DNA of 64,000 nucleotides from JAVBRD01 sp031548365 (lineage in GTDB: Bacteria; Bacillota; Clostridia; Christensenellales; UBA1750), in contig JAVBRD010000014.1 of assembly GCA_031548365.1 (NCBI GenBank), positions 1 through 64,000 on the forward strand, given 5' to 3'. Shown one piece after another: positions 43,079 through 51,639 of this stretch. How positions within the stretch are numbered: the stretch's first letter is position 1; each line of letters starts with the position of its first letter. The position numbers and the translations under genes were made by a program. The notes under the pieces are model-generated. The model was given only the letters and a program-made list of their open reading frames with translations, made no database searches and had not been told where the DNA came from.

Positions 43079-44278
43079 TTACAGCGCCGCAAGCGTCTTG
43101 TCCAGCGCGGCAAGCATATCGTCGATGAGCGCCGCGGGGACGACGAGCGGCGGCACGAAACGCAAAGTGTTGTTTCCGGCGAGGTTGATTATGAATCCCT
43201 CGCGCAGCATCTGCTTGACGATCGGCTTGCCGTCGACCTCGGGTTTGAGCTTGAGGCCGAGCAGAAGGCCAACGCCGTGCGCTTGTACGCAGAGGTTCTC
43301 ATGCTTGGCGGCCAGTGACTTGAGCTTACCAAGGAAATACGCGCCCGTCTTGGCAGCGCGATCGGGTATTTTTTCCTCGATCATGACGTCGAGCACCGCG
43401 TTGGCCACCGCGCACGCGAGCGCGTTGCCGCCAAAAGTCGTGCCGTGATCGCCGGGTTTGAACGCCTGCGCGACGCTCTCTTTGGCGAGAATCGCGCCGA
43501 TGGGAAAACCGTTGCCCAGCGCCTTGGCCAAAGTGCAGATATCGGCCTCCACATTTTCGTGCTCCGCGCAGAGCAGTTTGCCCGTACGACCCATGCCCGA
43601 CTGGATCTCGTCGAGCACTAGGAGCGCGCCGTGTTTGTCACATATTTTGCGCACGGCCGCGAGGTATCCCGGCTCCGGGACGACCGCGCCGTTCTCCCCC
43701 TGCACGGGTTCAAGCATTACGGCGGCGGTGTTGCCGTCCACGGCGGCCTCCATCGCGGCGATATCGCCGAAAGGTACGTGCTCAAAGCCCGGCAGCAGGG
43801 GTGCGTAAGGCGCTTGATACTTGGGTTGTCCTGTCGCGGCCACAGTCGCGAGCGTGCGGCCATGGAAGGAACCGAGCGCGGTAACCACCTTTGCGCGCTT
43901 CTCGCCCTTCTCGAAGAAATATTTCTTGACCAGCTTAAGCGCGCCCTCGTTGGCCTCCGCGCCTGAATTGCCAAAGAACGCGCGGTCAAAGCAGGTGTTC
44001 TCAACGAGCTTCTTGGCGAGCGTGGCCTGCGGCGCGGAGACAAAGTAGTTCGATCCGTGCCAGAGCTTACCTGACTGCTCGATGAGCGCTTCCCGTACCT
44101 TGGGGTGATTGTGACCCAGCGCCACGGTCGCGATGCCCGCGAGGAAATCCGCGTACTTGCTGCCGTTCGTGTCCCAAACATAACAGCCGTCCGCGTGATC
44201 GATCGCCGCGAGCCGGATGCCCACGAACGTGCCCATCATGTACTGGCTGTCGAGCTTCATGTAGTCCGTCATTGGCAT
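43079..44278 (-). CDS. argD: acetylornithine aminotransferase
   Basis: ArgD is a PLP enzyme that converts N-acetylglutamate semialdehyde to N-acetylornithine. The 399-residue protein shows the class III aminotransferase features: GNSGAEANEGALKL, the D of LVLDEIQSGMGRTG and the PLP lysine in ICTLAKALGNGFPIGA. A nearby TFGGNALACAVANAVLD block is also typical. It sits directly between argB and argF. Confidence 0.95.
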   Translation of the reverse strand: MPMTDYMKLDSQYMMGTFVGIRLAAIDHADGCYVWDTNGSKYADFLAGIATVALGHNHPKVREALIEQSGKLWHGSNYFVSAPQATLAKKLVENTCFDRAFFGNSGAEANEGALKLVKKYFFEKGEKRAKVVTALGSFHGRTLATVAATGQPKYQAPYAPLLPGFEHVPFGDIAAMEAAVDGNTAAVMLEPVQGENGAVVPEPGYLAAVRKICDKHGALLVLDEIQSGMGRTGKLLCAEHENVEADICTLAKALGNGFPIGAILAKESVAQAFKPGDHGTTFGGNALACAVANAVLDVMIEEKIPDRAAKTGAYFLGKLKSLAAKHENLCVQAHGVGLLLGLKLKPEVDGKPIVKQMLREGFIINLAGNNTLRFVPPLVVPAALIDDMLAALDKTLAAL

Positions 44279-44286
44279 TGCCTCCG

Positions 44287-45150
44287 TTACTGCGTCACCA
44301 TCGTGCCGATGCCCGAATCGGTAAAGATCTCAAGGACGATCGGGTGTGGGATGGTGCCGTTCAAAATATGCGTGCGGTTGACGCCCGACTCGACTGACTT
44401 GATGCAGCCTTCGACCTTGGGGATCATACCGCCCTGAATCGCGCCCGACGCGATCATGTCGTGGATCTCCCCCACCGAGATCGTGTGGATGAGCGTTTCC
44501 GGGTCGTTCGGGTCGGCACGGATGCCGTCGATGTCGGTCAAGAAGATCAGCTTCTCCGCCTTGAGCGCCGCGGCGATATCGCCCGCGACTGTATCGGCGT
44601 TGATGTTGTAAGCGTGCCCGTCCTCACCCACGCCCACCGGCGCGATGACCGGGATGTACTCATCCTTGGACAAAAGCTCAAGGAGCTTGACGTTGACGGA
44701 GACGACCTCGCCCACATAGCCCAAGTCCACGTCGTCCTTGCCCTTCTTCTTGACCACGCGCAAAAGCCCCGCGTCTTTCCCGCAAAGACCGATTGCCTTG
44801 GCTCCGAGCTGGTTGAGCTGGGAGACGATGTCCTTGTTGATCTTGCCCGAGAGCACCATCTGCACGACTTCCATCGTGTCCCCGTCGGTTATGCGCAGCC
44901 CATTGTGAAACTGCGACTTGATGTTGAGCGCGCCCAGCAGCTTGTTGATCTCGGGCCCGCCGCCATGAACCACAATGGGGTTGACCCCCACGTATTTGAG
45001 CAGTGTGATGTCCTGGAGAATCTTCGTCGTCAACGATTCGTCCACCATTGCGTTGCCGCCGTACTTGATGACGACCGTTTTCCCGGACAGGCGCTGTATA
45101 TAGGGCAGGGCCTCAATCAATATGTCCGCTTTCGCGCCGATGTCGTACAT
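44287..45150 (-). CDS. argB: acetylglutamate kinase
   Basis: ArgB phosphorylates N-acetylglutamate, the usual feedback point of the pathway. The 287-residue protein has the phosphate-binding VIKYGGNAM and IVVHGGGPEI loops, the GKINKDIVSQLNQLG block and the NINADTVAGDIAAALKAEKL substrate segment. It is the first gene of the argB-argD-argF-GNAT unit; argC, argJ, argG and argH are not in the window. Confidence 0.96.
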   Translation of the reverse strand: MYDIGAKADILIEALPYIQRLSGKTVVIKYGGNAMVDESLTTKILQDITLLKYVGVNPIVVHGGGPEINKLLGALNIKSQFHNGLRITDGDTMEVVQMVLSGKINKDIVSQLNQLGAKAIGLCGKDAGLLRVVKKKGKDDVDLGYVGEVVSVNVKLLELLSKDEYIPVIAPVGVGEDGHAYNINADTVAGDIAAALKAEKLIFLTDIDGIRADPNDPETLIHTISVGEIHDMIASGAIQGGMIPKVEGCIKSVESGVNRTHILNGTIPHPIVLEIFTDSGIGTMVTQ

Positions 45151-45177
45151 GGTTCGGCCTCCTTTTTCATGCTAATA

Positions 45178-45206
45178 TTTATACACGATAATGAATAATA
45201 ATGCAA
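45178..45206 (-). promoter_or_regulatory. sigma-A type promoter of the arg operon
   Basis: On the minus strand, TTGCAT (45201-45206) and TATAAA (45178-45183) are separated by 17 bases. The -35 box and spacer are covered by a predicted arginine operator. Confidence 0.65.
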
Positions 45207-45207
45207 T
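45190..45207. promoter_or_regulatory. predicted ArgR/AhrC operator (ARG box)
   Basis: AATGAATAATAATGCAAT matches the Bacillus ARG box CATGAATAAAAATKCAAK at 16 of 18 positions. It overlaps the -35 and spacer of the arg promoter, so repression by arginine-bound ArgR would block transcription. The argR gene is not in the window. Confidence 0.75.
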
Positions 45208-45210
45208 ACC

Positions 45211-45240
45211 TTGCCAGAGAAAATCTTTTTGGCGTATAAT
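45211..45240 (+). promoter_or_regulatory. sigma-A type promoter for the AraD-like gene
   Basis: TTGCCA (45211-45216) and TATAAT (45235-45240) are separated by 18 bases and are divergent from the arg promoter. Confidence 0.6.
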
Positions 45241-45261
45241 GGTATGAACGGAGGGATCCGC

Positions 45262-45954
45262 ATGAACACCTACAAAACGCTTCGCGAGGAAGTTTACGAG
45301 CAGAACATGGAGCTGCACCGGCGCGGGGTCGTGCTCTACACATGGGGCAACGTGTCCGCGCTTGACGAAGGCAGCGAGGTGTTCGCCATCAAACCGAGCG
45401 GCGTCCGATACGAGGATATGACGCCCCATGACATCGTCGTGCTCGATCTTGAGGGCAATGTCGTTTTCGGCGAGAAGAAACCCTCGTCCGACACGCCGAC
45501 CCACCGCGCGTTGTACCGCGCTTTTCCCGCGGTGCGCGCCGTTGTGCACACACACTCCACTCACGCGACCGCGTTCGCGCAGGCCGCGCGCGAAATACCG
45601 GCGCTCGGCACCACGCACGCCGATAGCTTTTACGGCCCCGTCCCGGTGACGCGCGCGCTCACACGCGCCGAGATCGCCTCCGACTACGAGTGGAACACCG
45701 GCATCGTCATCATCGAGCGCTTTCACGATCGCGACCCTTCCGCACTTCCCGCGGTACTCGTCAGCGGGCACGGCCCGTTCGCTTGGGGGCCGGACGCCGC
45801 GCACGCCGTTCAAACAGCCGTCATTCTTGAAGAAGTCGCGCGCATCGCGGCGCTCACCCTCTCGCTCAGCCCCTGCACCCCGCCGATCGATCAGGCGCTG
45901 CTCGACAAGCATTTCCTGCGCAAGCACGGCAAAAACGCCTATTACGGACAATAA
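45262..45954 (+). CDS. araD: L-ribulose-5-phosphate 4-epimerase-like class II aldolase
   Basis: AraD-type enzymes epimerise L-ribulose 5-phosphate into D-xylulose 5-phosphate. The 230-residue protein has the class II aldolase motifs: GNVSALD, KPSGVRYED, the zinc ligands in VVHTHSTHA and the late SGHGPFAWG. The length matches AraD, although fuculose- or rhamnulose-type aldolases of the same family remain possible because no other pentose genes are near. Transketolase is the next (convergent) gene, which would use xylulose 5-phosphate. The ATG at 45262 follows GGAGGG. Confidence 0.85.
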   Translation: MNTYKTLREEVYEQNMELHRRGVVLYTWGNVSALDEGSEVFAIKPSGVRYEDMTPHDIVVLDLEGNVVFGEKKPSSDTPTHRALYRAFPAVRAVVHTHSTHATAFAQAAREIPALGTTHADSFYGPVPVTRALTRAEIASDYEWNTGIVIIERFHDRDPSALPAVLVSGHGPFAWGPDAAHAVQTAVILEEVARIAALTLSLSPCTPPIDQALLDKHFLRKHGKNAYYGQ

Positions 45955-45960
45955 GCACAT

Positions 45961-46145
45961 AAAAAGCCGGCTGCAAGAGCGCCGGCTTCAGCGTGAGGTT
46001 TTGCGCGCATGTCGCCAAACCTCACGCCGCGTTTTGTCACAAGAAACCGCGGGTTCCCGTTGTATCCCCGGAGCAAGCACGATGGGGCCGGCATCTGGCT
46101 TTGTCAGCAGGCAGGAGCCGATGGCAAGAACGCCGGCTTTTTTGT
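45961..46145. repeat. hairpin-flanked intergenic repeat, copy B, splitting a terminator
   Basis: Core 45990-46111 is the 122-base element described at 25985-26106, here on the plus strand, with one compensatory change in the stem (G-C to A-T at core positions 7 and 33). Two hairpin units, 45962-45988 and 46114-46140, agree at 21 of 27 positions and bracket the core. A5 lies left of the first and T6 right of the second, so together they look like one bidirectional terminator cut open by the element. Each convergent transcript (araD, tkt) would read through the core before reaching its T-run. Confidence 0.85.
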
Positions 46146-46155
46146 GCCAATCGGT

Positions 46156-48138
46156 CTATTTTTTCACAAGCGCCAGCGTTTTACCGACGATGTTGTCCAC
46201 GGTGAAGCCGAAGTGCTCAAACAGGGTCTTGTAGGGCCCGGACGCGCCATAGCCGTTCATGGCGATGATGTCCCCGTCAAGACCGACGTACTGATGCCAG
46301 CCGAATGGCGTCGCCGCTTCCACGCCGAGGCGCGCGCGCACAGCGGACGGGAGCACGGATTCGCGGTATTCGGCCGTCTGCGCGTTAAAAAGCTCAAATG
46401 AGGGCATGGAAATCACGAGCGCATCCACGCCTTTTCCGGCGAGAACGGCCTGCGCGGCCACGCACTGCTCGACCTCGGAGCCGCTCGCGATCAGGAGCAC
46501 ATCGGGTGTGTCCTTCTTAGAAGGCGAGATGATATAGCCGCCTTTCATGGCGTCCGGGCCGGAGCGTTCATAGAGCGGGAGATCCTGACGCGTGAGGATC
46601 ATGGCGGTCGGGCCGTCGTGCTTCATCGCGGCGGCGTATCCCGCGGCGACCTCGCGAGAATCGGCGGGCCTGAACGTGATCAGATTGGGAATGCTGCGCA
46701 GCATGGCGAGCTGCTCGACCGGCTCGTGCGTGGGGCCATCCTCACCCACGCCGATGGAGTCGTGCGTGAGCACATACAGCACGGGCAGGTGCATCATGGC
46801 CGAGAGGCGCATGGCGTGCTTCATGTAGTCGCAGAACACAAAGAACGTGCCCACGTAGATGCGCAGACCGCCGTGGAGCGCGACGCCGTTGGCGATGGCC
46901 GCCATCGCGTGCTCGCGCACTCCGAAGTGGAGGTTTGCGCCGTCGGGCGTGGAAGCGGAGAAATCGCCGCGGCCCTTGATGTACGTCTTGTTCGACGGCG
47001 CGAGGTCGGCCGATCCCCCGATCAAACTGGGCACGCGCGCGGTGAGACGCGCAAGCGCCTCGCCCGACGAATTGCGGGTCGCGGCCTTGCCCTCGAACTT
47101 GAAGAAGTCCGCGTCGGCCGAGAGGTCGACGGGTTTACCGGACTCAAGGTAAGCGTCCAGCGTCGCGGCCAACTCCGGGCACGAGGCGCGGTAGTCGAGC
47201 ATCAGCTTGTTCCACTCGTCGCGCGCGTGCGCGCTGCGCTTGTTGGCCGCGCGGCAGGTCTCGTAGACCTCGGCGGGAACGGCGAACGCATCGGTTGAAG
47301 GCCAGCCGATGTTCGTGAGCATGGCGGCGAGATTTTCCTCACCCAGCGGTTCTCCGTGCGCGGACGCCTGCCCCTGGCGGGGTGAACCATAGCCGATCTC
47401 AGTTTTGACGACAATCAAAGAAGGACGCGCGTCCGCCTTGGCCGCGACGATGGCCGCCACGATGGCCTCCACGTCGTTGCCGTCCTCCACGGTCAGCACC
47501 TGCCAGTGGTATGCCTCAAAGCGCGCGCCCACGTCTTCCTTAAATGAGATGTCGGTGTCACCTTCGATGGAGATGCCGTTGTCATCGTAAAGCACGATCA
47601 GCTTAGACAGCTCAAGCGTTCCCGCGAGCGAGCACGCCTCCGAAGAGATGCCCTCCATCATACAGCCGTCGCCCACGAGCGCGTACGTGTAGTGATCGAC
47701 CACGGGAAAGCGCGGACTGTTGAACTTGGCAGCCAGGTATTTTTCGGCGATCGCCATGCCCACGGCATTGGACACACCTTGTCCAAGCGGGCCGGTGGTG
47801 GTCTCGATGCCGGGCGTGTGGCCGTATTCGGGGTGACCGGGCGTCTTTGAGCCGAATTGGCGGAATTGCTTTAAGTCCTCTACCGTCAACCCGAATCCGA
47901 AGAGGTGCAACAGCGAGTAGAGGAGCGCGGACCCGTGCCCTGCGGAGAGCACGAATCGATCGCGGTTGAACCAGTCCTGACACTCCGGAGTAACGTTCAT
48001 CACACGGCCATACAGCGCGTAAGCGGCGGGCGCCGCGCCGAGGGGCAGGCCGGGATGTCCGCTCTTGGCCTTTTGCACTGCCGCGGCGGACAAGGCGCGG
48101 ATGGCGCTGACGCACAGCGCGTCCTTCTTGGATGTCAT
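46156..48138 (-). CDS. tkt: transketolase
   Basis: Transketolase moves two-carbon units in the pentose phosphate pathway using thiamine diphosphate. The 660-residue protein is full length, with the N-terminal KSGHPGLPLGAAPAAYALYG, the thiamine motif GDGCMMEGISSEA ... IVLYDDN, and the C-terminal half with HDSIGVGEDGPTHEPVEQL. The ATG at 48138 follows AGGAGG at seven bases; an upstream ATG at 48168 lacks one. It converges on araD across the repeat element. Confidence 0.97.
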   Translation of the reverse strand: MTSKKDALCVSAIRALSAAAVQKAKSGHPGLPLGAAPAAYALYGRVMNVTPECQDWFNRDRFVLSAGHGSALLYSLLHLFGFGLTVEDLKQFRQFGSKTPGHPEYGHTPGIETTTGPLGQGVSNAVGMAIAEKYLAAKFNSPRFPVVDHYTYALVGDGCMMEGISSEACSLAGTLELSKLIVLYDDNGISIEGDTDISFKEDVGARFEAYHWQVLTVEDGNDVEAIVAAIVAAKADARPSLIVVKTEIGYGSPRQGQASAHGEPLGEENLAAMLTNIGWPSTDAFAVPAEVYETCRAANKRSAHARDEWNKLMLDYRASCPELAATLDAYLESGKPVDLSADADFFKFEGKAATRNSSGEALARLTARVPSLIGGSADLAPSNKTYIKGRGDFSASTPDGANLHFGVREHAMAAIANGVALHGGLRIYVGTFFVFCDYMKHAMRLSAMMHLPVLYVLTHDSIGVGEDGPTHEPVEQLAMLRSIPNLITFRPADSREVAAGYAAAMKHDGPTAMILTRQDLPLYERSGPDAMKGGYIISPSKKDTPDVLLIASGSEVEQCVAAQAVLAGKGVDALVISMPSFELFNAQTAEYRESVLPSAVRARLGVEAATPFGWHQYVGLDGDIIAMNGYGASGPYKTLFEHFGFTVDNIVGKTLALVKK

Positions 48139-48258
48139 CAGAGAACCTCCTTTATTTGCGGGATGCAAGGTCTGCGCCGATAAATGGGGCGCGCTTCATT
48201 TGCGGCAAGGTCCCGGATGGAAGGCCGGGCCATTGATGCAGAAACAAGGGGCGCATGA

Positions 48259-49749
48259 TCAGCGGCTGCTCAAACCGTTCGTTTTGACAATGCCCGCGAG
48301 CGCGTCAGCCAGCGCGCGGTTCACTAAATCCACGCCGCCTTTGACATCCGACTCGATGTTGATGGGCAGCACAGGGTCATGTACGGATAACCTGACGATG
48401 AACCACGCGGCGTTCTCAACGCCATTCACGCGCACATCGGCGCGCACGCCCTCCATGTTTTCCGTGTCGAGAGCGAATCCGTCGCGTGCCTCAATCACTC
48501 GGGTCACGGCCGCGATGGCGCGCTCGCCCTGCGCGCGGAAATCGGGTTCATCGAGCGCAAGCCGGATCTCTGCCTCCTCCACCGGCTCCTTGAGCCCGTC
48601 AAGCGCGGAGAGGAAACCATCCGCATTTCGGCCAAACTCGATGAGCAGCCAGCACGCGAGGTACGCGCCGTCGTCAAGGAAGCGGTTTTCGCGCAGCGCC
48701 GCGTGACCCGACGTCTCAATCGCGAGCGGGCAATTAACGCCTTGCGCGCACAGACGCTTGGCAGCGTCGATCACGACGCGGTAGCCTCGCTTTGTGCGCC
48801 TGTGAATGCCCCCGCGGGCAATGATGAAGTCGGTAAGCCCACGCGATGTGACCGAGTCGGTCACGATCGTCGCGCCAACATGCTCGCGCATCAGCGCAGA
48901 AGCGCACAGCGCGATGAGCCGGTTGCGCGCGATCATTTGGCCGTCCGGGCCGCAGAAGCCCACGCGGTCGGCGTCGGCGTCAAAGAGTATACCGAGATCA
49001 GCTTTTGTCTCAAGCACGGCTTCGCTCAACGCGCGCATGGCTCCCGCGTCCTCGGGGTTGGGCGCGTGATTGGGAAAACGCCCGTCCGGTTCTAGGCATC
49101 GGCCCGCGACATCGGCCCCCAGCGCAGACAAGACATCCACGAAGAAGCCGCCCGCGCCGTTTCCCGCATCGAGCGTGATGCGCTTGCCTTCAAGCGGTTT
49201 TTCCGCGCCCGAGCGGGAGCGCACTAGCTCTGTGAGAAACGAGGTATAGCGCTGCATGAAGTCGGCTTGCTCCACAAATGCAGTCTCAGCAAGATCAACC
49301 TCGACCGCGTTTACCGCGATCTCCAAAAGCTCGCTTTTATCAAGCCCACCCTCGCGGGTGATGAACTTGAGCCCGTTGCGCTCCGGCGGCAGATGGCTGG
49401 CGGTGATCATCACCGCGCAGTCCGCGAGCACCGGTTCAAGCACACAGCACATGAACATCGCGGGCGTGGTCGCCAGACCAACATCCACGGGGGACGCGCC
49501 TGAGGCGGTCAACCCCGCGATCACCGCGCGCGAAAGCGCGTCCGCGCTCAACCGCGAATCATGCCCGACCGCTACCCGGAGCGGCCTTCCCGCGTTTCCC
49601 GCCCTCGTGCACGCCCACGCCGCAAATCCCGCCGCGCACGATGCCGCAAGCTCAGGCGTAAGAGTCACAGGATTGCCATAACCCGCGAGCGCGACGCCGC
49701 GCAAATCGCTCCCGCTGATGAGCGCAGCCACGCGCTCACGCAGGCTCAT
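48259..49749 (-). CDS. phosphomannomutase/phosphoglucomutase (alpha-D-phosphohexomutase)
   Basis: The 496-residue protein has the phosphoserine loop TASHLPPERNGLKF, the metal loop FDADADRVGF, the sugar-binding ETSGHAALRE and a C-terminal phosphate-binding domain. Phosphohexomutases convert hexose 1- and 6-phosphates for cell-wall and glycan sugars; mannose and glucose specificity cannot be told apart. I placed the start at 49749, six bases past GAGGG, where it overlaps the nitroreductase stop as ATGA. The frame runs on upstream, but into that gene. Confidence 0.9.
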   Translation of the reverse strand: MSLRERVAALISGSDLRGVALAGYGNPVTLTPELAASCAAGFAAWACTRAGNAGRPLRVAVGHDSRLSADALSRAVIAGLTASGASPVDVGLATTPAMFMCCVLEPVLADCAVMITASHLPPERNGLKFITREGGLDKSELLEIAVNAVEVDLAETAFVEQADFMQRYTSFLTELVRSRSGAEKPLEGKRITLDAGNGAGGFFVDVLSALGADVAGRCLEPDGRFPNHAPNPEDAGAMRALSEAVLETKADLGILFDADADRVGFCGPDGQMIARNRLIALCASALMREHVGATIVTDSVTSRGLTDFIIARGGIHRRTKRGYRVVIDAAKRLCAQGVNCPLAIETSGHAALRENRFLDDGAYLACWLLIEFGRNADGFLSALDGLKEPVEEAEIRLALDEPDFRAQGERAIAAVTRVIEARDGFALDTENMEGVRADVRVNGVENAAWFIVRLSVHDPVLPINIESDVKGGVDLVNRALADALAGIVKTNGLSSR

Positions 49750-50246
49750 GTCCATCCCTCGCTCACGACGATCTCCGCCAGCGATTTTTTGGCCGGCGAC
49801 CCCGGCGCGGCTTCGGGTACGCCAAAGGCCATGATCGTTCGCAGCGTCCACCCCGCCGGCGGGCATACCACGGCGTCGACCACCGCCGCGTTGCTCTCGC
49901 TCGCGCCGTTGATCCAGCATCCCGCGAGGCCGAGAGCGTGCGCCGCGACCAGCATGCACGCCGTGGCGCTGGAGGCGTCCTCCACCGGCGTCGCCGCTTC
50001 ATCGCTCGTGTAGACGACCACGCACACCGCCGCGTCAGCGACAAAACGCCCGTGCGGCAGGCCCGCGGCGATTTTTGCGCGCTTCACACCATCCTCAATG
50101 ACGGCGAACCGCCACGCCTGACGATTGTTTCCGCACGGCGCGAGCCGCCCGGCGTTCAGTATGGCCTCAAGCTGCTCCTTGCCGATGGGCTCTTTCCTGT
50201 ACTTTCGAGTGCTTCTTCGTGTCGCCAGCGCTTGCAGAGCGTCCAT
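49746..50246 (-). CDS. nitroreductase-family flavoprotein
   Basis: Nitroreductases use FMN to reduce nitroaromatics, quinones or flavins. The short 166-residue protein has the N-terminal FMN-binding RRSTRKYR, ILNAGRLAPCGNNRQAWRF and the C-terminal VVCPPAGWTLRTIMAFGVPE with K-K-S-L-A-E-I-V. It is near the lower size limit of the family. The ATG at 50246 follows AAGGAG at about nine bases; its stop overlaps the phosphohexomutase start. Confidence 0.87.
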   Translation of the reverse strand: MDALQALATRRSTRKYRKEPIGKEQLEAILNAGRLAPCGNNRQAWRFAVIEDGVKRAKIAAGLPHGRFVADAAVCVVVYTSDEAATPVEDASSATACMLVAAHALGLAGCWINGASESNAAVVDAVVCPPAGWTLRTIMAFGVPEAAPGSPAKKSLAEIVVSEGWT

Positions 50247-50298
50247 TGCGTGATCTCCTTTCGAGGTGCCATCGTGTGACCGTCTCAGGTGCGCGCGT

Positions 50299-50985
50299 TC
50301 AATATACCGGTCTGCCTCGGTCATACGCGTCCATGGTGAGCTGGTAGACGCGCGCAAGGCGTTTGTAGCCCGAAAGCACGTCGTCAAAGAGCAGGGGCGT
50401 CATGGCGCGCTCGAGAGACTGGCCTTTGAGTTCGTAGTAAAACCCTTTTTTGCGGTACATCGCCGCAGCGAGAGGGCTTAAGTGCTCAGGGATAGAAAGA
50501 CGCGCGTAGTTCTCGCCTTCCACGTGGATGTCCGCAAGCTTTGCGAGCTCTTTTTCCCAGCGTTCCGGGTGGTCGCGCAGGTCGAGGCGCACGGCGTCCA
50601 TCACGGGCTTCAGGCCCCCATACATGCCCAGGCCGTAGCGGTAACCGCTCAGAGAAATTTCGAACCAGAACGCGAGCGATTCGCTGGACGTTTGGTCGTG
50701 ACGGCGGTGCGTCATCCACATATGGTCGCGGTAGGGCGCTTTGTCCTTTGTAAAGCGCGTATCGCGGCGGATGCGCGATATGGAGCGTCCGGCGCGCGCG
50801 TCGATGCGCGGGTCGATCTCCTTGAGCGCGGGTGCCAGCGCTTCCGTGAGCGCGCGGAGCGGGGCCATCACGTGCTCCTCAAACTCGCCTTTGTGGTCGT
50901 TATACCACTCCGCGTTGTTATTAAAACGTATGCCCGCGAAGAACTCAAGCGTATCCGGCGAAAACCCCGTAAAGCCGTTCGACAT
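50299..50985 (-). CDS. DUF2461 (TIGR02453) family protein
   Basis: The 228-residue protein starts GFTGFSPDTLEFFAGIRFNN, followed by NAEWYNDHKGEFEEHVMAPL, RSISRIRRDTRFTKDKAPYR and a late GFYYELKG, all typical of the DUF2461 family. Its function is unknown. It lies upstream of the nitroreductase gene with a small gap. The divergent histidine-phosphatase promoter overlaps its 5' end. Confidence 0.88.
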   Translation of the reverse strand: MSNGFTGFSPDTLEFFAGIRFNNNAEWYNDHKGEFEEHVMAPLRALTEALAPALKEIDPRIDARAGRSISRIRRDTRFTKDKAPYRDHMWMTHRRHDQTSSESLAFWFEISLSGYRYGLGMYGGLKPVMDAVRLDLRDHPERWEKELAKLADIHVEGENYARLSIPEHLSPLAAAMYRKKGFYYELKGQSLERAMTPLLFDDVLSGYKRLARVYQLTMDAYDRGRPVY

Positions 50986-51014
50986 TGCGCATTCCCTCCG
51001 GTGCGTGGTAGAAT
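50985..51014 (+). promoter_or_regulatory. sigma-A type promoter for the histidine phosphatase
   Basis: TTGCGC (50985-50990) and TAGAAT (51009-51014) are separated by 18 bases. A C5-AAACA-G5 hairpin (51016-51030) follows directly and covers the likely ribosome-binding G-run of the gene. Confidence 0.5.
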
Positions 51015-51036
51015 ACCCCCAAACAGGGGGGATGGC

Positions 51037-51639
51037 ATGCTGTTATACTTTGTGCGCCACGGCGCTACGGCGGCCAACGAAAACGGCGTGTGGCAGGGTG
51101 CGGAACTCAACACACAGCTTTCCGAGCTAGGTGTCGCGCAGGCGCGCGGCGTGGCGGAAGCGCTCAAACAGTATCCCATAGAGAGAATCTTTTCAAGTGA
51201 TCTATTGCGTGCCGCGCAGACCGCGTCCATCCTGCAAAACGCGCTGAGCGTGCCTGTGGAGCACGACCCGCTCCTGCGAGAAGTCAAGCTGGGCATCTGG
51301 TCGGGCATGCTCAAAGAGGATGTGTACGCGGGGTTTCCCGAGCTCCTGCCCATGGAAACAAAGCTGATAAACGCGGCGCCCCCGGGCGGGGAAACGCAGA
51401 TTGAAGTTGTCGCGCGGTCGCGTCAGGCCATCGCGCGCATTCTCGCCTGCGGGTTTGAGCACGTCGCGGTCGTGACGCACGGCGCGTTCCTGCGCGCCAC
51501 ACTGTGCGACATGCTGTGCATTCCGCTCGACCGGCGCAAGGCCCTCCCGCACGCCAACTGCGGCATGACAATCATCGATGCCAACCACGGCTTCTTCTAT
51601 GTGCGAACCATGAACCGAACGTTCGATCCTATACGTTGA
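51037..51639 (+). CDS. histidine phosphatase / phosphoglycerate-mutase-like protein
   Basis: The 200-residue protein has the catalytic RHG motif (FVRHGATAANENG), the second-site E in LLREVKLGIW and the late histidine in VAVVTHGAFLRA. Substrates of this family range from 3-phosphoglycerate to alpha-ribazole phosphate and nucleotides, so I do not assign one. The ATG at 51037 follows a G6 run. The gene end overlaps the convergent ychF by 11 bases. Confidence 0.87.
   Translation: MLLYFVRHGATAANENGVWQGAELNTQLSELGVAQARGVAEALKQYPIERIFSSDLLRAAQTASILQNALSVPVEHDPLLREVKLGIWSGMLKEDVYAGFPELLPMETKLINAAPPGGETQIEVVARSRQAIARILACGFEHVAVVTHGAFLRATLCDMLCIPLDRRKALPHANCGMTIIDANHGFFYVRTMNRTFDPIR

Noticed and set aside
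45993..46205. Open frame across the repeat, with a similar translation in copy A (HV-KPHAAFC--NPRVP)
   Set aside because: The similarity follows from the shared DNA repeat; there is no ribosome-binding site, and the covarying stem points to structure rather than coding.
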